A DNA stretch of 64,000 bases from Lutraria lutraria (lineage: Eukaryota > Mollusca > Bivalvia > Venerida > Mactridae): contig OZ026842.1 of assembly GCA_964023205.1 (NCBI GenBank), positions 38,269,501 to 38,333,500 of the forward strand, in the 5' to 3' direction. How positions within the stretch are numbered: position 1 is the first letter of the stretch; each line of letters begins with the position of its first letter. Of the stretch, positions 12,545-23,649 are shown in pieces. A program made the translations under genes and the position numbers. The notes under the pieces were generated by a model. The model made no database searches. It saw nothing but the letters and a program-made list of their open reading frames with translations, and was not told the DNA's origin.

Positions 12545-12769
12545 CTCCATGGTTGAGTTGTTAAGGTCGCTGACTTCAAATCACTGTAACCTCTCAATGA
12601 TAGAGGGTCGTTGGTTCAAGCCCAGCTACCGACCATGTCTCTTTATATGAGAAAGTAGGCGGTGGCTTACAGTGTATGGGAGTCTAGTACTGGTTCTTCC
12701 CAGGAACAATGGTCAGGTGAACTGTCTGCCTCATATGACTCTAATGAAGAGGCGTAAAACTCAAAACAA
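12545..12769 (+). mobile_element. tRNA-derived SINE, full head and body
   Basis: The head has an A-box-like TGGTTGAGTTGTTAAGG and a B box GTTGGTTCAAGCCC. The body has ATGTCTCTTTATATGAG, GGTTCTTCCCAGGAACAATG and CTGCCTCATATGACTCTAA, ending GGCGTAAAACTCAAAACAAA. The body recurs at 43948-44105, which proves a dispersed family. It is probably one of the bivalve tRNA-SINE families; the name is not assigned. Confidence 0.8.
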
Positions 12770-13472
12770 ATACAGTAAAAACTGATAGGGTAAAAGTGTA
12801 TATAAAGCTATATATGACATTCCTATCATTGGCAGAGAAATTGTTTGTGTATGATAAGGATTATAGCGAGTTGGGTACAAATGTATGTTTGAACTCAGCA
12901 AATGTCATGTGAATCTTTAAACAGTGAAATAAAATGTTAGGGAACATTTTCTGTACAATCATGTTTGTTCAATTACAGAGACAGTCATGTTAAACTTATT
13001 TTGAGAAAAAACAGTAAGGTAATGAAAATATGTGATTTTACACTTTTTGTAATTTACGAATCATTTATTGTCAGATATAGCTTTATCACTTCTAAAGTTT
13101 TCAAATAATCAAACAACAATGACAATTCATTTTACCAGATTTCCTATTTATTTCAAAACAACTGAATTTACTTAAAAGGTTTACACACAAAAAGAAATGA
13201 ATGAAACAAAGGCAAAAAAAACCTCAATGACCCCTCTATCATAATTCAAGGTCTGTGACAAAACAAAGAAATTTGCATCAAATTATACAAAATAAACCAT
13301 TTTCATAAACAAAACATAGGTGCCTCTGTCTTACAATTTTTACTTAATTATACAGAGTTTACATATTAATTTACTAAATTACTAACAATTTCTTAAAATG
13401 CTAATTATTTCCATGAAAAAAATCTAATTTTCATCAGACCAATGGAATAAGATTATCATAATATAAAATTCC

Positions 13473-13478
13473 TTTATT
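13473..13478 (-). terminator. Polyadenylation signal AATAAA
   Basis: AATAAA on the minus strand, about 106 nt downstream of the stop codon of the gene ending at 13584. Confidence 0.6.
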
Positions 13479-13583
13479 TGCTTTGTAACAACTTTTAGGT
13501 GTCTTGCAGAGGAAAGACAAACAAACATCACATAATTAAATAAATGACTATTAATCAGTAATCACATCAAGTATTAGATAGCA

Positions 13584-16500
13584 TCAATATGTTGAATTCA
13601 CAGAGTTCCATATTCCATCAGTACATACCTTTCTGTGTAAAGTATGTTTATCATTAATTGTACAAGACCTCAAGGATCTCACAGGTCTATGAATCACAGG
13701 TTGCAATGGAACTATATCATGTAACTTAGATAACACATCTTCATTGTTTTCTTCATTTCCCAAATCTGAAAGTTTGAATTCACCTGATCTTGCAATTTTT
13801 CTATGAACATTTTGAATCATCAGGAGGCTCTTACTTGGAGTATTCAACTTAAATTTGAAAGAGTTTTTCTTACTTTCTATTTTATTTTGTTTGGAGTGTA
13901 AAGTTTTCTTAAAAGTAAGTTTCCCATTAACACAATGTCTCCCCTTCATTTCGGATCTTTTTCTGCTTAACTGTAAACTTTTATTTTTTTCATCCACATT
14001 TGCTTCTGTTTTCTTCTTGAACCTCTTGCCATTATCCATTGTATCAATAGAAAAGATGGAGTGCTTTCTTTTTTTAGAATTGGACTTAGTTCTTTCAATA
14101 TCTGGGATTAATTCATTATCAGGAGATAGACACATCTCTAAATCAGTTTTTCTTATTTTTTTAGCATTTTTCATTTTAGCACACATATCCAAAGATTCTG
14201 TTTTAGTGACTGTTTTTCCTTCACATGATAAAAAAGAGTTTCTATGACTGACAATTGATGTAGAACATTCAAGTGGTAAAGATACCCTCTTTTTTCTTGG
14301 TTGTACCAAACAATTAGTTTCAACAGTATTACTAGGGTTCATAGATATCTGAGGTGAAGTGTGTGGTATTTCATCCCTTATTTCACCATCATTCACATTA
14401 AAACTTGTCATGGTTTTGAAAATGGACCTTTCATGGTTCATAATTTCATTTTTAAAATTTCCTGGCAACTTCTTTCTGAAATAAAAGCAAACAACATTAA
14501 GAATTAGTATCGTAACGTGTCCCGAGCATCTTAATATATTATAGATAACTCTAAATTGGGATGTAACTTATTTACAATTAGATATAATTAACTTTCCTCG
14601 GGCCTACCTTGGCTAGTTGATTAAATCAACTAGCCAAGGTAGGCCCGAGGAAACAGATTAGAAACAAAATCTATGTATGTTATATTTAAAAATGACTGGA
14701 TGGAACTAAAACTATATGAACATTGTAATTAATTACATGGGATAGAACATATTCATGAATAATACATTTCAACAAGAACTAATATAGAACAATCCTTAAA
14801 TATCTAGTCTATATGAGTTAAAGCGTAATAACATTTGCTCCACAACTTATACTTATTAATGACCTGTAGATTGACAATAAGTCCCAACTCAGCTGATTCT
14901 TTCAGCAACAACCCTGTATTTGAACTGACCAACTGACACTCTCTCTTAACAGATTTGCATTTTATTAGAATCTAAGTAAACAGATTCTGTAGTCCCTGTC
15001 AATTGACAAAGTGAAGTTGACTCAACACAAGCACTAACAGTACTGATAATTTCTCTTGCAACTGGCTTATATACCACCAGTAATGTTTTTATTGGCTCAG
15101 AACTTTTGGTAACCAACGCAAATCCCTGCATTGCTTGTGACATATGCCAGCACCTACCTTGCACATTTAATAAGTGTTATTAAAATGACTGAACTTCTGC
15201 CAACAAGTTTTTCATACCATTATCAACCTATGTCAAATCATTCAATATATATTTAATTGAATGAAAGGCTTAAGCTATTTAACTTTTATATACTATCAGT
15301 AAATGCTTATTTGACACAAAGGGAAGTACTTTATGGGACAGGATAAATGTTCCGACCTTCAGCGTCACAGTATTACTACTCATTCAAATATCTTTTTTGC
15401 ATTGATATAGAATTAAAATTAAAAAAATACAGCAAACTTAACTTATTCTTCAAATGGCAAAAGCCACTAAATAAACAGAAAGGATTACAACTGAGAGACT
15501 GTTAGTAACTGATTAACATTGATCATTGAAAGACAGGAAATAGTATTTCAGTAAGTGAACAGTCAACTTTAAGATAATTATGACTATATGAATATTGAAC
15601 GTCTTACCTAAAGCATGGTTTTGTTAGATTCTTTCCAATCTTTTCAGACATTTCCAATCTATAAGATGGCTTCAAATCTGAAACAAAAATGCCAAATTAT
15701 GAATAAATGATAGATGATATAAAATCAAAGCTATCCTGTTTTGAACATCAGGGTTCTCACAAGAAGACAAGTGTTTAGGGTCAAATATGGCACTTTGCTG
15801 ATTATGATTTAGAGATCAGCGAAACTTCTTACAATTGTAATAGCAAATTTGACCCGTTGATACAAATTCTCAAGAGTCAGAAATGAGAATTTTTATTTTA
15901 CTGATTTCAAGAGTCAAAATACCATTCTAAGGGTCAAATTAAACCTCTTTTAATAAGTCAAATCAATGAAGAAGTCAAATATGTCTCAAACACTGTGTAT
16001 CCTCTTAGAGTCTCTATAATATTATAATAACTATGATTAAACAGTAACAATAGCAACTCAAATGAATAAGATATGATAAAATTAAGTGTTCATCAAAGAT
16101 TATTTTAACATGTATTGTAAGAACAACAACAGAAACAACTTAAAATGGTAATTTATACCTACCACAGTGTTCTACAGATGTTCTGGGTAGATTCTGAGGA
16201 TCACCATTTACTATTGGTGTTTTCACAGTAGAAACAGAACCTTGCGAAAGACCCGAGAGCATAGATTCATATAATTCATCCACAACTGTTTCAATACGGT
16301 TAGAAATCTGTACATCAGATAATAGATACATTCTTGGGTCTTCATGTAAATACACATCTGAATGATTCAATGACTTAGCTTCAGTTCTTTCACTCCCAGT
16401 TTCACTAGATTCTATTAAAACACCACTGCATGTATTTGAAAATTGTTTATTTCTGGAATCATTCAAACCCATCTGTTCATGTGAATTCAAATCAAACAAA

Positions 16501-16628
16501 TCACTACAACACACAGTCTTATTATTTCGTGAATTCCTCACAGACAATGTCAGATCATTGTTTTCTTTTCTGGATACCGGTACTAATGAGTCGGAGAGAG
16601 ACAAACTGCTGTTACTTGGCAAACTCAT
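13584..16628 (-). CDS. Unrecognised Ser/Lys-rich, probably nuclear protein, 3 exons
   Basis: Exons: 16628-16163, 15677-15608 and 14475-13584 (stop TGA). All junctions are GT-AG with matching phases and give 475 aa. Residues 1-155 are rich in Ser, Asn and acidic residues and start MSLPSNSSLSLSDSL. The short middle exon encodes KPSYRLEMSEKIGKN. The last 296 residues are strongly basic, with NLS-like runs (RKKR, KKRKHS, RFKKK), then a more conserved-looking tail with DIVPLQPVIHRPVRSLRSC ending WNSVNSTY. There is no signal peptide, membrane segment or recognised domain. Composition suggests a disordered nuclear or chromosome-associated protein (inference). The ATG at 16628 is the first in frame, but the frame is open further upstream, so an additional 5' exon is possible. 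Confidence 0.8.
14593..14653. repeat. Perfect 61-bp palindrome
   Basis: Two 30-bp arms are exact complements around a single central A at 14623. The outer part is TTTCCTCGGGCCTACC and the inner part is TAGTTGATT. It lies in the second intron of the 13584-16628 gene. It has higher GC than its surroundings and no obvious direct repeats outside. Confidence 0.9.
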
Positions 16629-16970
16629 GCTTCTAGGAAGTTCTTGAAAGTTAGAGGTACATTGCTATGTAATGTATTACATAGGTTTTACCATTCAGGG
16701 AGTAAACTAACATTACATGTATAGTCCCTGTCCTGATGTAAAGGTTTGTATATCAGTAATTAACAAACATGCTCAGTACATTAAGGGCAGTGTATCCACA
16801 TTGACATGAAAACATTGCTGTAGATCAATTTTGACCTGAAATGTAAAACAATTTTTAATGAGAGTGAAAGCAGATAATGTCAGAGATATCAATTTTCAAC
16901 ATTAGATGTACTAGAATAACTTTTGGAGCATCACTATTTCAGTTGGAACACATCAGCTGTTTCTGTACCT
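16629..16970. other. 5' flank of the 3-exon gene, nothing recognised
   Basis: AT-rich DNA with no coding frame. It may contain an upstream exon or promoter of the minus-strand gene starting at 16628. Confidence 0.3.
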
Positions 16971-17045
16971 CTAGCCCAGCTGCCCTAATTTGGCTTTTTG
17001 GTTGGCCGATTTGTGAACAAGTTTGGAAGGGCCATCCTCTCAGCC
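16971..17045. repeat. Dispersed repeat B, copy 1
   Basis: CTAGCCCAGCTGCCCTAATT, GGCTTTTTGGTTGGCCGATT and GGAAGGGCCATCCTCT match the copy at 60660-60730 nearly base for base. Confidence 0.7.
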
Positions 17046-17236
17046 TTACAAAGATCTGCATAATTATGAGCAGAAATTCAAATCACATCAAAATTCTTCA
17101 ATAACTCTTACTGGTTTAACTTACTAGAAATGATAGAAATAACAATAATCTGTGTGAATGTGCTTTTGAAATTCTGTATTAAATTTAAACTTAAGATTTT
17201 ACTTAATTATATATGGTATCAACATATTTACTTTAG

Positions 17237-17417
17237 CAGGATTCTCAATATCAGCAGGCTGCAGGCCAATTAGCCGCTTAGAAATGTGTTTGGGCCTGTT
17301 AGGAATCTCAAAAGTTTATAAAATATTGCTAGAAAATACCCAGAACCGGGCTACCCTCTAGCAGGCCTGTTAGTCGAGGTTTTGGGCCTGTTAGCCACAA
17401 ACTTATTGAGAACCCTG
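17237..17417. mobile_element. MITE with CAGGATTCTCAATA termini
   Basis: 181 bp. The left end CAGGATTCTCAATA pairs with the right end TATTGAGAACCCTG (one mismatch). CTTTAG abuts both ends (17231-17236, 17418-17423) as a 6-bp direct repeat, the same length as at 6234-6590. It is non-coding. Confidence 0.75.
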
Positions 17418-17695
17418 CTTTAGCCACATCCAATTCCACTCAGTATTATAACAACAAAAAGTTCAATTCTAAATTAATCTTTATGAAATTATAATGTGTA
17501 CCCAGGGTTAACGAAAGTTGATTTAAGTTCAACTTGCAAATAATTAGCTAATTTAAACTTGTAATTAAATTATTTGCAATACAAATTTTTGTCGAATTTT
17601 ACTATGATAGCTGCATCTGGTTTCGTTTTCAGTTGGAAAATGGTGGGAAGAAAGAAAACAATAAATGCACCTTTCCGAACAGGCATTATGGAAAC

Positions 17696-19733
17696 GCTTT
17701 CCAGTCAACTCGTACCGTAGTTAACACGTACCGTAGTCAACTCGTACATGAATTTGGTCAACTCATACAGTAGTCAACTCGTACCGTAGTTAACACGTAC
17801 CGTAGTTATATATTATGTGCTTGTATCGGCATAAATTTTGATGAACGTATTTTTTAAAACTTGTTTGTAACATATTTTGGAACAAACACTCATGTTAGGT
17901 TTAATTAATTCAGTAATTTGACTGTAAATAATTTATTGGTAACGCAGTTTGGTCAACTCGTACCTTATATCAGGTAGTTGTATTTAATACAACTATACCT
18001 GCTTATATATATTCATGTATGTGAATTGTTATTTTTCAAGACTTTGTTGCAGGTTAAATGCTTTTTCCTCAGGATGAATTCTGTGTTTTTCATATGTAAT
18101 AATTATTATTTGGGTGTTAAAGTTCATACAAGCGTTTATTTGCACGTGCGTTCCGTGCTTCTTAGATGTATAATAGGGTGGACAACTAAAGTGGTCGGTA
18201 GATAATTTATTTTCGTCTGAGCAAAGCGAATTAGAAAGATTCAAAACAACAACGTCATGCTATTTTGCTTTACCAGTTCTCTTTTCACTTAACATCTTGA
18301 AGTACAGGATTAATTCTATCTTTTATGTCACTTTCAGCTGACCAATTAGTTGCAAAAAATTAAATCGAGTAAATCACGGCATATTTTTACAGATAAATTT
18401 TATTAGAACAGAACATAACTTTATTCTCTCAGGTATGTAACATACGTACAGTATGAGGAAAAGAAATGAATTAGATGAATATATTTTGATGAGGGAGAAT
18501 AACTCTGTCAAAATAATTGGACTGTTTTAGTATAAATATAAACGAAACTAGTGTATAAGTATACCAACATTAAAGAACATGTAACTCATTGCGATAGTAA
18601 TGTCATTTAACATTACTTACCCTAGTATGCAATTTAGGAAGGATATAATTGTTTGTTTGCTGGACGAGAATAAATACAATGGACTGAGTTTTAAATTCTA
18701 GACGTACATATAATACAGAGAAATTGAACAGAATGTGGTAATGAGAGTAAATCACAAAACAATGAGACATTGAGATGCTAATGGAATCACATGATTTGAT
18801 TTCTAAAATCTGAATTTTGACATTATTAGTTCGCCCAGGCGGGCGGAACTTGGACTATGAATTCGACTGTAGGAGTGATTTAAAGCAATGAACATTATTT
18901 ATAATATTATTAATAATCATTAAAATAAAATACAAATGTAGTAAATAAAACAATACGATTAATAATTAATCAAAGTTGTACCTCAGAACGTTCTATTTTG
19001 CATTATTAAAAATTATTAAAAATCAAATTAAAGGAGAGACTTACTTATCATTGGCTAACAATCAAATTATGATAGATTAATTGCCTTTTCATGTGCTCAT
19101 AATCCAATTATCTGAAGTGTGACAAATACCAAATTAAAGAATCAAAGAGATTAGCAAATGCCGCATCATTTAAAATTGCGACGCATTATGCATCTCGATA
19201 ATTAGTTGCAGTTTGTACTTATATATTTCAACAAAATACTGATTTAATTAATCATAATTAAAATTCTTTATTCTGACCACTAAACACAATTAACGCTTGA
19301 ACACGAACATTCTTTATGTTAACAAGCACATTACAGTTTGTTTCTCAGACAACAGCTATAATTAACAGTTATTTTAAATTCGAACAAAAAAGATGTATAA
19401 TCATGTGCACAATTAACGTTAATCACAATTAATGCTATTGAACTCCAAATATAATTATATTCCATATTCACGTTGTAAAATTTCTTATCAAATGTCTTCT
19501 CAAATGCATTTTCCTGTACAAACCATGATTTCGAGGTCATTCTTCATGTATAAAGTAATCCTATAACAAATACAATAACATTTATACTAAAGGACGAATT
19601 GACTAATGTACGAGTTAACTTGGTCATGTACGAGTTAACCACAGATACGGTACGACTCTACTACAAGTTGACCAAATTCATGTACGAGTTGACTACGGTA
19701 CGAGTTGACAACAGTACGAGTTGACCAGATACC
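17696..19733. mobile_element. 2.0-kb element whose terminal inverted repeats are tandem GTCAACTCGTAC units
   Basis: The left end (about 17704-17815) is a run of GTCAACTCGTAC and GTTAACACGTAC units. The right end (about 19597-19725) is its inverted counterpart with GTACGAGTTGAC units. Both arms include the unit with CATGAATTTGGTCAACT, so they are homologous and not merely similar repeats. ATGGAAAC stands exactly 8 nt outside the first unit on each side (17688-17695, 19734-19741). This is consistent with an 8-bp target-site duplication, the length made by hAT elements. The interior is AT-rich without a transposase frame, and a further single unit lies at about 17951. Assignment to hAT is tentative. 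Confidence 0.65.
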
Positions 19734-19743
19734 ATGGAAACAT

Positions 19744-19890
19744 GTTTTCTACCTACCAAATCAATGGTTCACTTTGGTCACAGATATTGTTAATTTGTAT
19801 TTGTAAAATCATGCCCAACCGGTTTCAAATGGGGATTTTTTACACATAAATTATAAGTCTTCGTTAGACTGTGTGGGACTGGCCAAGTCT
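19744..19890. repeat. Dispersed repeat C, copy 1
   Basis: TTTTCTACCTACC, GGTTCACTTTGGTCACAGAT, CCCAACCGGTTT and TTAGACTGTGTGGGAC recur in the copies at 35774 and 60763. Confidence 0.75.
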
Positions 19891-20700
19891 AAAAACATCA
19901 ACATCTTACTATTGTCTCTCAGTGCCATATTTCCCTTGAATGTGCAGTGAATGGTTAAGTATTCGAATAGATCTATGGCAAAGACAACAATTCATGACTA
20001 TACATCAACCAATTCTGAATACAAATGAAAATACATTCAGCTCTTACTAAGACAGCCGCATTTGGACCAAATTTCTATACAAATTGTAGCTTAAGGTCTT
20101 CAGCGTACCCGGTTTACACTGTTATAGGACATAAAAAGCAAAAAATAATAATAAAGCGGCTTTTAAAGTTTTGGAAGCCAGAACTATACAAATTGTATCT
20201 ATTTTGAAACTAGATTTTTAACGAAAATAAAAATAAGTTTGATTGTTTTGTTCTCCTGTTCATATATTGCATGTTCGGCATTTTCGAACGAGACCATCTA
20301 TATTTTTCTTTAAATCACGGTTCTGCATATTTTTCTACATGAAGTATACCTTGAAACAACGTTAATTATTCAACTTACAAGTGAAGAAATAAATTTTTTG
20401 TCAACTTTCATGATTACCTCCCTTTGGCGAGTGCTATAAGCCGTCCCGTACGGTACTGTAACCTACTGTTCCTACACAAAGCGATCATCGATACTCGAGA
20501 CCCGAAATAGAGTTTAGATATGCATTGTTTATAATTCTAAATATCTAGTTTACAACTTATTCACGCTTCTTGGTTATTACATTTAATGTGTCCACCTTAT
20601 TTTTCTGCAGGACTAGACAATGAAATTTCAGTTTTTTACCGTACCGGTAAATGCCGATTTCCGGACTTTCAAGGGTCGGGACGGGTTTTTCTTATTCACG
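19891..20700. other. Intergenic, nothing recognised
   Basis: AT-rich sequence with several short frames and no family signature. Confidence 0.3.
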
Positions 20701-20702
20701 TC

Positions 20703-20825
20703 AAACTGGTTACCGTTCCATGTTCCAGTGGCTTTGTACAGACGAGTCAACGAGAACCAGGTTATCATGTATAAACTGGTTCCGTTGACTATCTATGCTC
20801 TGGAACATGGAAAGGGAACCAGTTT
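20703..20825. repeat. Inverted repeat with 26-bp arms
   Basis: The left arm (20703-20728) begins AAACTGGTTACC and ends CCATGTTCCAG. The right arm (20800-20825) begins CTGGAACATGG and ends GAACCAGTTT. There are two mismatches and a loop of about 71 nt. The two overlapping short frames here are probably not genes. Confidence 0.75.
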
Positions 20826-20968
20826 AGTTTTATCAATTTGATTATATAGACTGATTTAAAATAAAAAAAGAGCGTGGTCTTGCAATATCAATATGAAAAG
20901 TGCTTGTGTTCACGCAAGTGCGTCTCGTTTAAGTATCATGCAGTCATCTTGCATGATGAAATTAACCA

Positions 20969-21016
20969 CAAGGACTTATATATACATACATAATTATATA
21001 TGTATATAAGTTCTTG
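20969..21016. mobile_element. Mini-hairpin insertion h1
   Basis: 48-bp near-palindrome starting CAAGGACTTATATA and ending TATATAAGTTCTTG. AATTAAC stands on both sides (20960-20966, 21017-21023), with two extra bases (CA) between the left copy and the hairpin. It shares its arm sequence with h4 at 25131. Confidence 0.7.
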
Positions 21017-21069
21017 AATTAACGTAAATTTATATATTATATATTGCGTATTTAATTTATTGCACAAAT

Positions 21070-21104
21070 CAGGGATGCTATATATATGTAATATAGCATC
21101 CCTG
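21070..21104. mobile_element. Mini-hairpin insertion h2
   Basis: 35 bp: perfect 14-bp arms CAGGGATGCTATAT / ATATAGCATCCCTG around a 7-nt loop. CACAAAT abuts both ends (21063-21069, 21105-21111). A shorter relative is h5 at 62301. Confidence 0.8.
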
Positions 21105-21111
21105 CACAAAT

Positions 21112-21151
21112 CAAAGACCTATACTATGGATATGTATTGTATAGGTCTTTG
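21112..21151. mobile_element. Mini-hairpin insertion h3
   Basis: 40 bp: perfect 13-bp arms CAAAGACCTATAC / GTATAGGTCTTTG around a 14-nt loop. The left flank is CACAAAT (shared with h2) and the right flank is CACTAAT (21152-21158), a 7-bp direct repeat with one mismatch. Confidence 0.75.
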
Positions 21152-21767
21152 CACTAATGTTGTAAATATGTAAGAACAAAGTTAAATTGTGTCGCGATAT
21201 TGTTGGCGTATAGCACGGATAAATTATATAATTGGATTTTTAACTGAGCGAAATTAATATGAAGAAATTAACGCAAAAACAAACTTCAAGTTAAAATAAG
21301 ACCTCGGAAGCTGTATGTATTTAATATTGTGTATATAATGCTTTTCTTAATAAAAAAATATCAAAGTGGTCAATAATTTTAAGAAAATGCTTGGTGTCCA
21401 GTCGCGGACCTTAATTGTGTATACATTTTCACGGTAACAACTTATAGACTAAATTGAAGAGATGTCTAAAATTATCATTATCAATCATAACTATGAATAT
21501 CATTCATGACTATGTGTGTGTATTCATCTAATTAATTTGAATGTTTATACTTTAAGAAATCGTCAATATTTATATCGCAAATGCATTGTTTTCCGGTTGC
21601 GGGGTTTGCCAAAAGAAAAAAGAAATTGAAAGAATACACCTAAAGTTTTTTTTAAATCCTTAAAGAGTGAACATGAATACATCAAATGCAGCCGTATATG
21701 GGGAATTAGGGAGGTACCCATTGTATATATCTAGACTTTTACGTATAATTAGAGATATTGGTTTAAA

Positions 21768-22160
21768 GTGATAAATACAGATAATATTATTATAAAAAAT
21801 GTATATAAAGTGTCTTATGAAGATTGTATTAATGGAAAGAAAAATTGGGTGTCAAATAGTAAAAGGCAGTCATGTGATCGTGTATTCAATTATGTACATG
21901 TATTTGAAAACCCATTTGTTGTAAATGAAAAGCAATTTATGAATTTGTTTAGACAAATGTTAATCAATTGTTTCTTGCAAGAATGGTATAATAAAAATTC
22001 TTCTAATTCGATGGTATTATTGTATGATCATATTAAAGAAGTGTTTGGTTATGAAAGTTATCTTGACGATCTACCTAATGATTTGAGAAACTGCCTTGCC
22101 CGTTTTCGAGTTTCATCGAAAATGTTTGCTATTTGAAAAAAATAGTGGCACGTTTAAGGA
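21768..22160 (+). pseudogene. Fragment of a LINE reverse-transcriptase ORF, C-terminal part
   Basis: A 122-aa frame contains CFLQEWYNKNSSNSMVLLYD, FGYESYLDDLPNDLR and RFRVSSKMFAI. This is the style of the region after the RT domain in mollusc non-LTR retrotransposon polyproteins (N-rich linker, YxxYLD, RxxLxRFRxSSxxxAIE). Where that family continues AIETGRW, this copy has stops (TGA, TAG) before WHV, so it is dead. No 5' part is present. Similarity is by eye only. Confidence 0.5.
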
Positions 22161-22169
22161 TACGAACCA

Positions 22170-23440
22170 ACACAATTCAGTTTAATTATGTTACTAGTGC
22201 AGTGCACTGATTTCAGAACTACGTAGGCCATTTACAACAGTGGCCTACAAAATTGTAATGTAAGGTTATGTTTAGTAATGTACTTAGTCATTGTATTACT
22301 TATCCCTATTTCAATGAATGGAACAGTCATCGACCTTTCGTCACGACTCACTGCTCGATTTCTATCTATACATGTACATGTTTGTATTATCATTATGCTA
22401 TCGAACTTCCGCCATTGTTAAGAGTGTGGTCCCATATGCTCTGCAATCTGAAAATTGACATAGGTACATGTTTCCAGAGTCATACATTTATACATATAAA
22501 TATGTTTGATCTCTGGATGTTCCTGGGCCATACAGTTTGCACTCTAGATAGCGGTTTGTTTTTCCATTGATAGGGCTGAGTTTGGTACAAATGTGCTTTC
22601 TGTATTCATTTCTTTTGCCGATTTCCTGGTCGCCAAAATAACACCAAACAGTCAGGTGCATACAATGACACAGTTCATTGCATATAACAACACACTAATA
22701 GTAAATGATGGACGGTGCGTAGAACAGTTAAAACCCGTGACATGTGAAAAGTGTGTAAAGGATTACGAATCATGTACAAATTGTAGTAAATTCAAAAGCA
22801 GTGTTATACAAATGCAGGCAGTCCAGCTCCGCTATATGACCGTACCGTTTTTGTTTTGTTTTAACAACACTGTACAATATGTTTTAACCAGGACGTTCTC
22901 GCTTTACTCATGTAAATAGTACGGTACGACAATACGCCAGGGTGCGGACCTGTACCATTTCGGAAGAAGGAGAAGAAGAGAATATATATTACACAATACA
23001 AACAATTACTTGAATTTTTAACATTTCGAGGGCTCAGCGCAATACTGTCGTAAGTTGTTCTTATTTCCATATGAGTTACGACACTGTTGCGTTGAATCCT
23101 CGATTTGTTGTTATAACTAAAGTACAAAATTTAGGCCAATACAACAATTAAACAATAACTGTTAATGATGTTCGTCAATCACCCTTGACTTTTGTTGGGT
23201 GTAGTATAAATATGAAGCAAATATATTTAAAACATCGTCATTCTTTGAAGACATATATAATAGTGTATATCTGGTAACAGTCATGAAGTCAATGGGAATA
23301 ATAAATCGGAAGATATTGTTTTCGTATGTTTCTATAGATTGGACATATCAGTAAAATATGATTCTTTGTTTCAATGACATTCATGATACAACTATACAAA
23401 TTCCCTGATCTCTATGAACATTTCTGTAGCGACCTTCCTC
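22170..23440. other. Intergenic, nothing recognised
   Basis: Several frames of about 75-110 codons, none with a recognisable motif or splice context. Confidence 0.3.
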
Positions 23441-23444
23441 AATT

Positions 23445-23640
23445 TTAATCAATGAATGAGCAGAATACCGAAGCAATTCGATATTTATTATTTTTTATAA
23501 AACCTAAATACTTTTCAAAAGTGTACCCAGTTACAAAAATTATATAACTCTCAAATTTTTGGTAATTCTGTAACATTAGAGAACCATTGTTGTATATCAC
23601 TATACTGATTTGTAAGTTTGTTTCAGCCACAGCATCGACT
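23445..23640 (-). pseudogene. Second LINE ORF fragment, opposite strand
   Basis: The minus-strand frame contains LQNYQKFES and FEKYLGFIKNNKYRIASVF, the same type of post-RT segment (FEKYLD..KNxKYRxALxRFR) as at 21768. It is short and decayed. Confidence 0.45.
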
Positions 23641-23649
23641 AGATACGAG

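Noticed and set aside
22593..22919. 108-codon frame with a cysteine cluster (CEKCVKDYESCTNC)
   Set aside because: The spacing looks zinc-binding, but the flanking sequence is not coding, no exon partner is visible, and I cannot place it in a family. It may be another retroelement relic.
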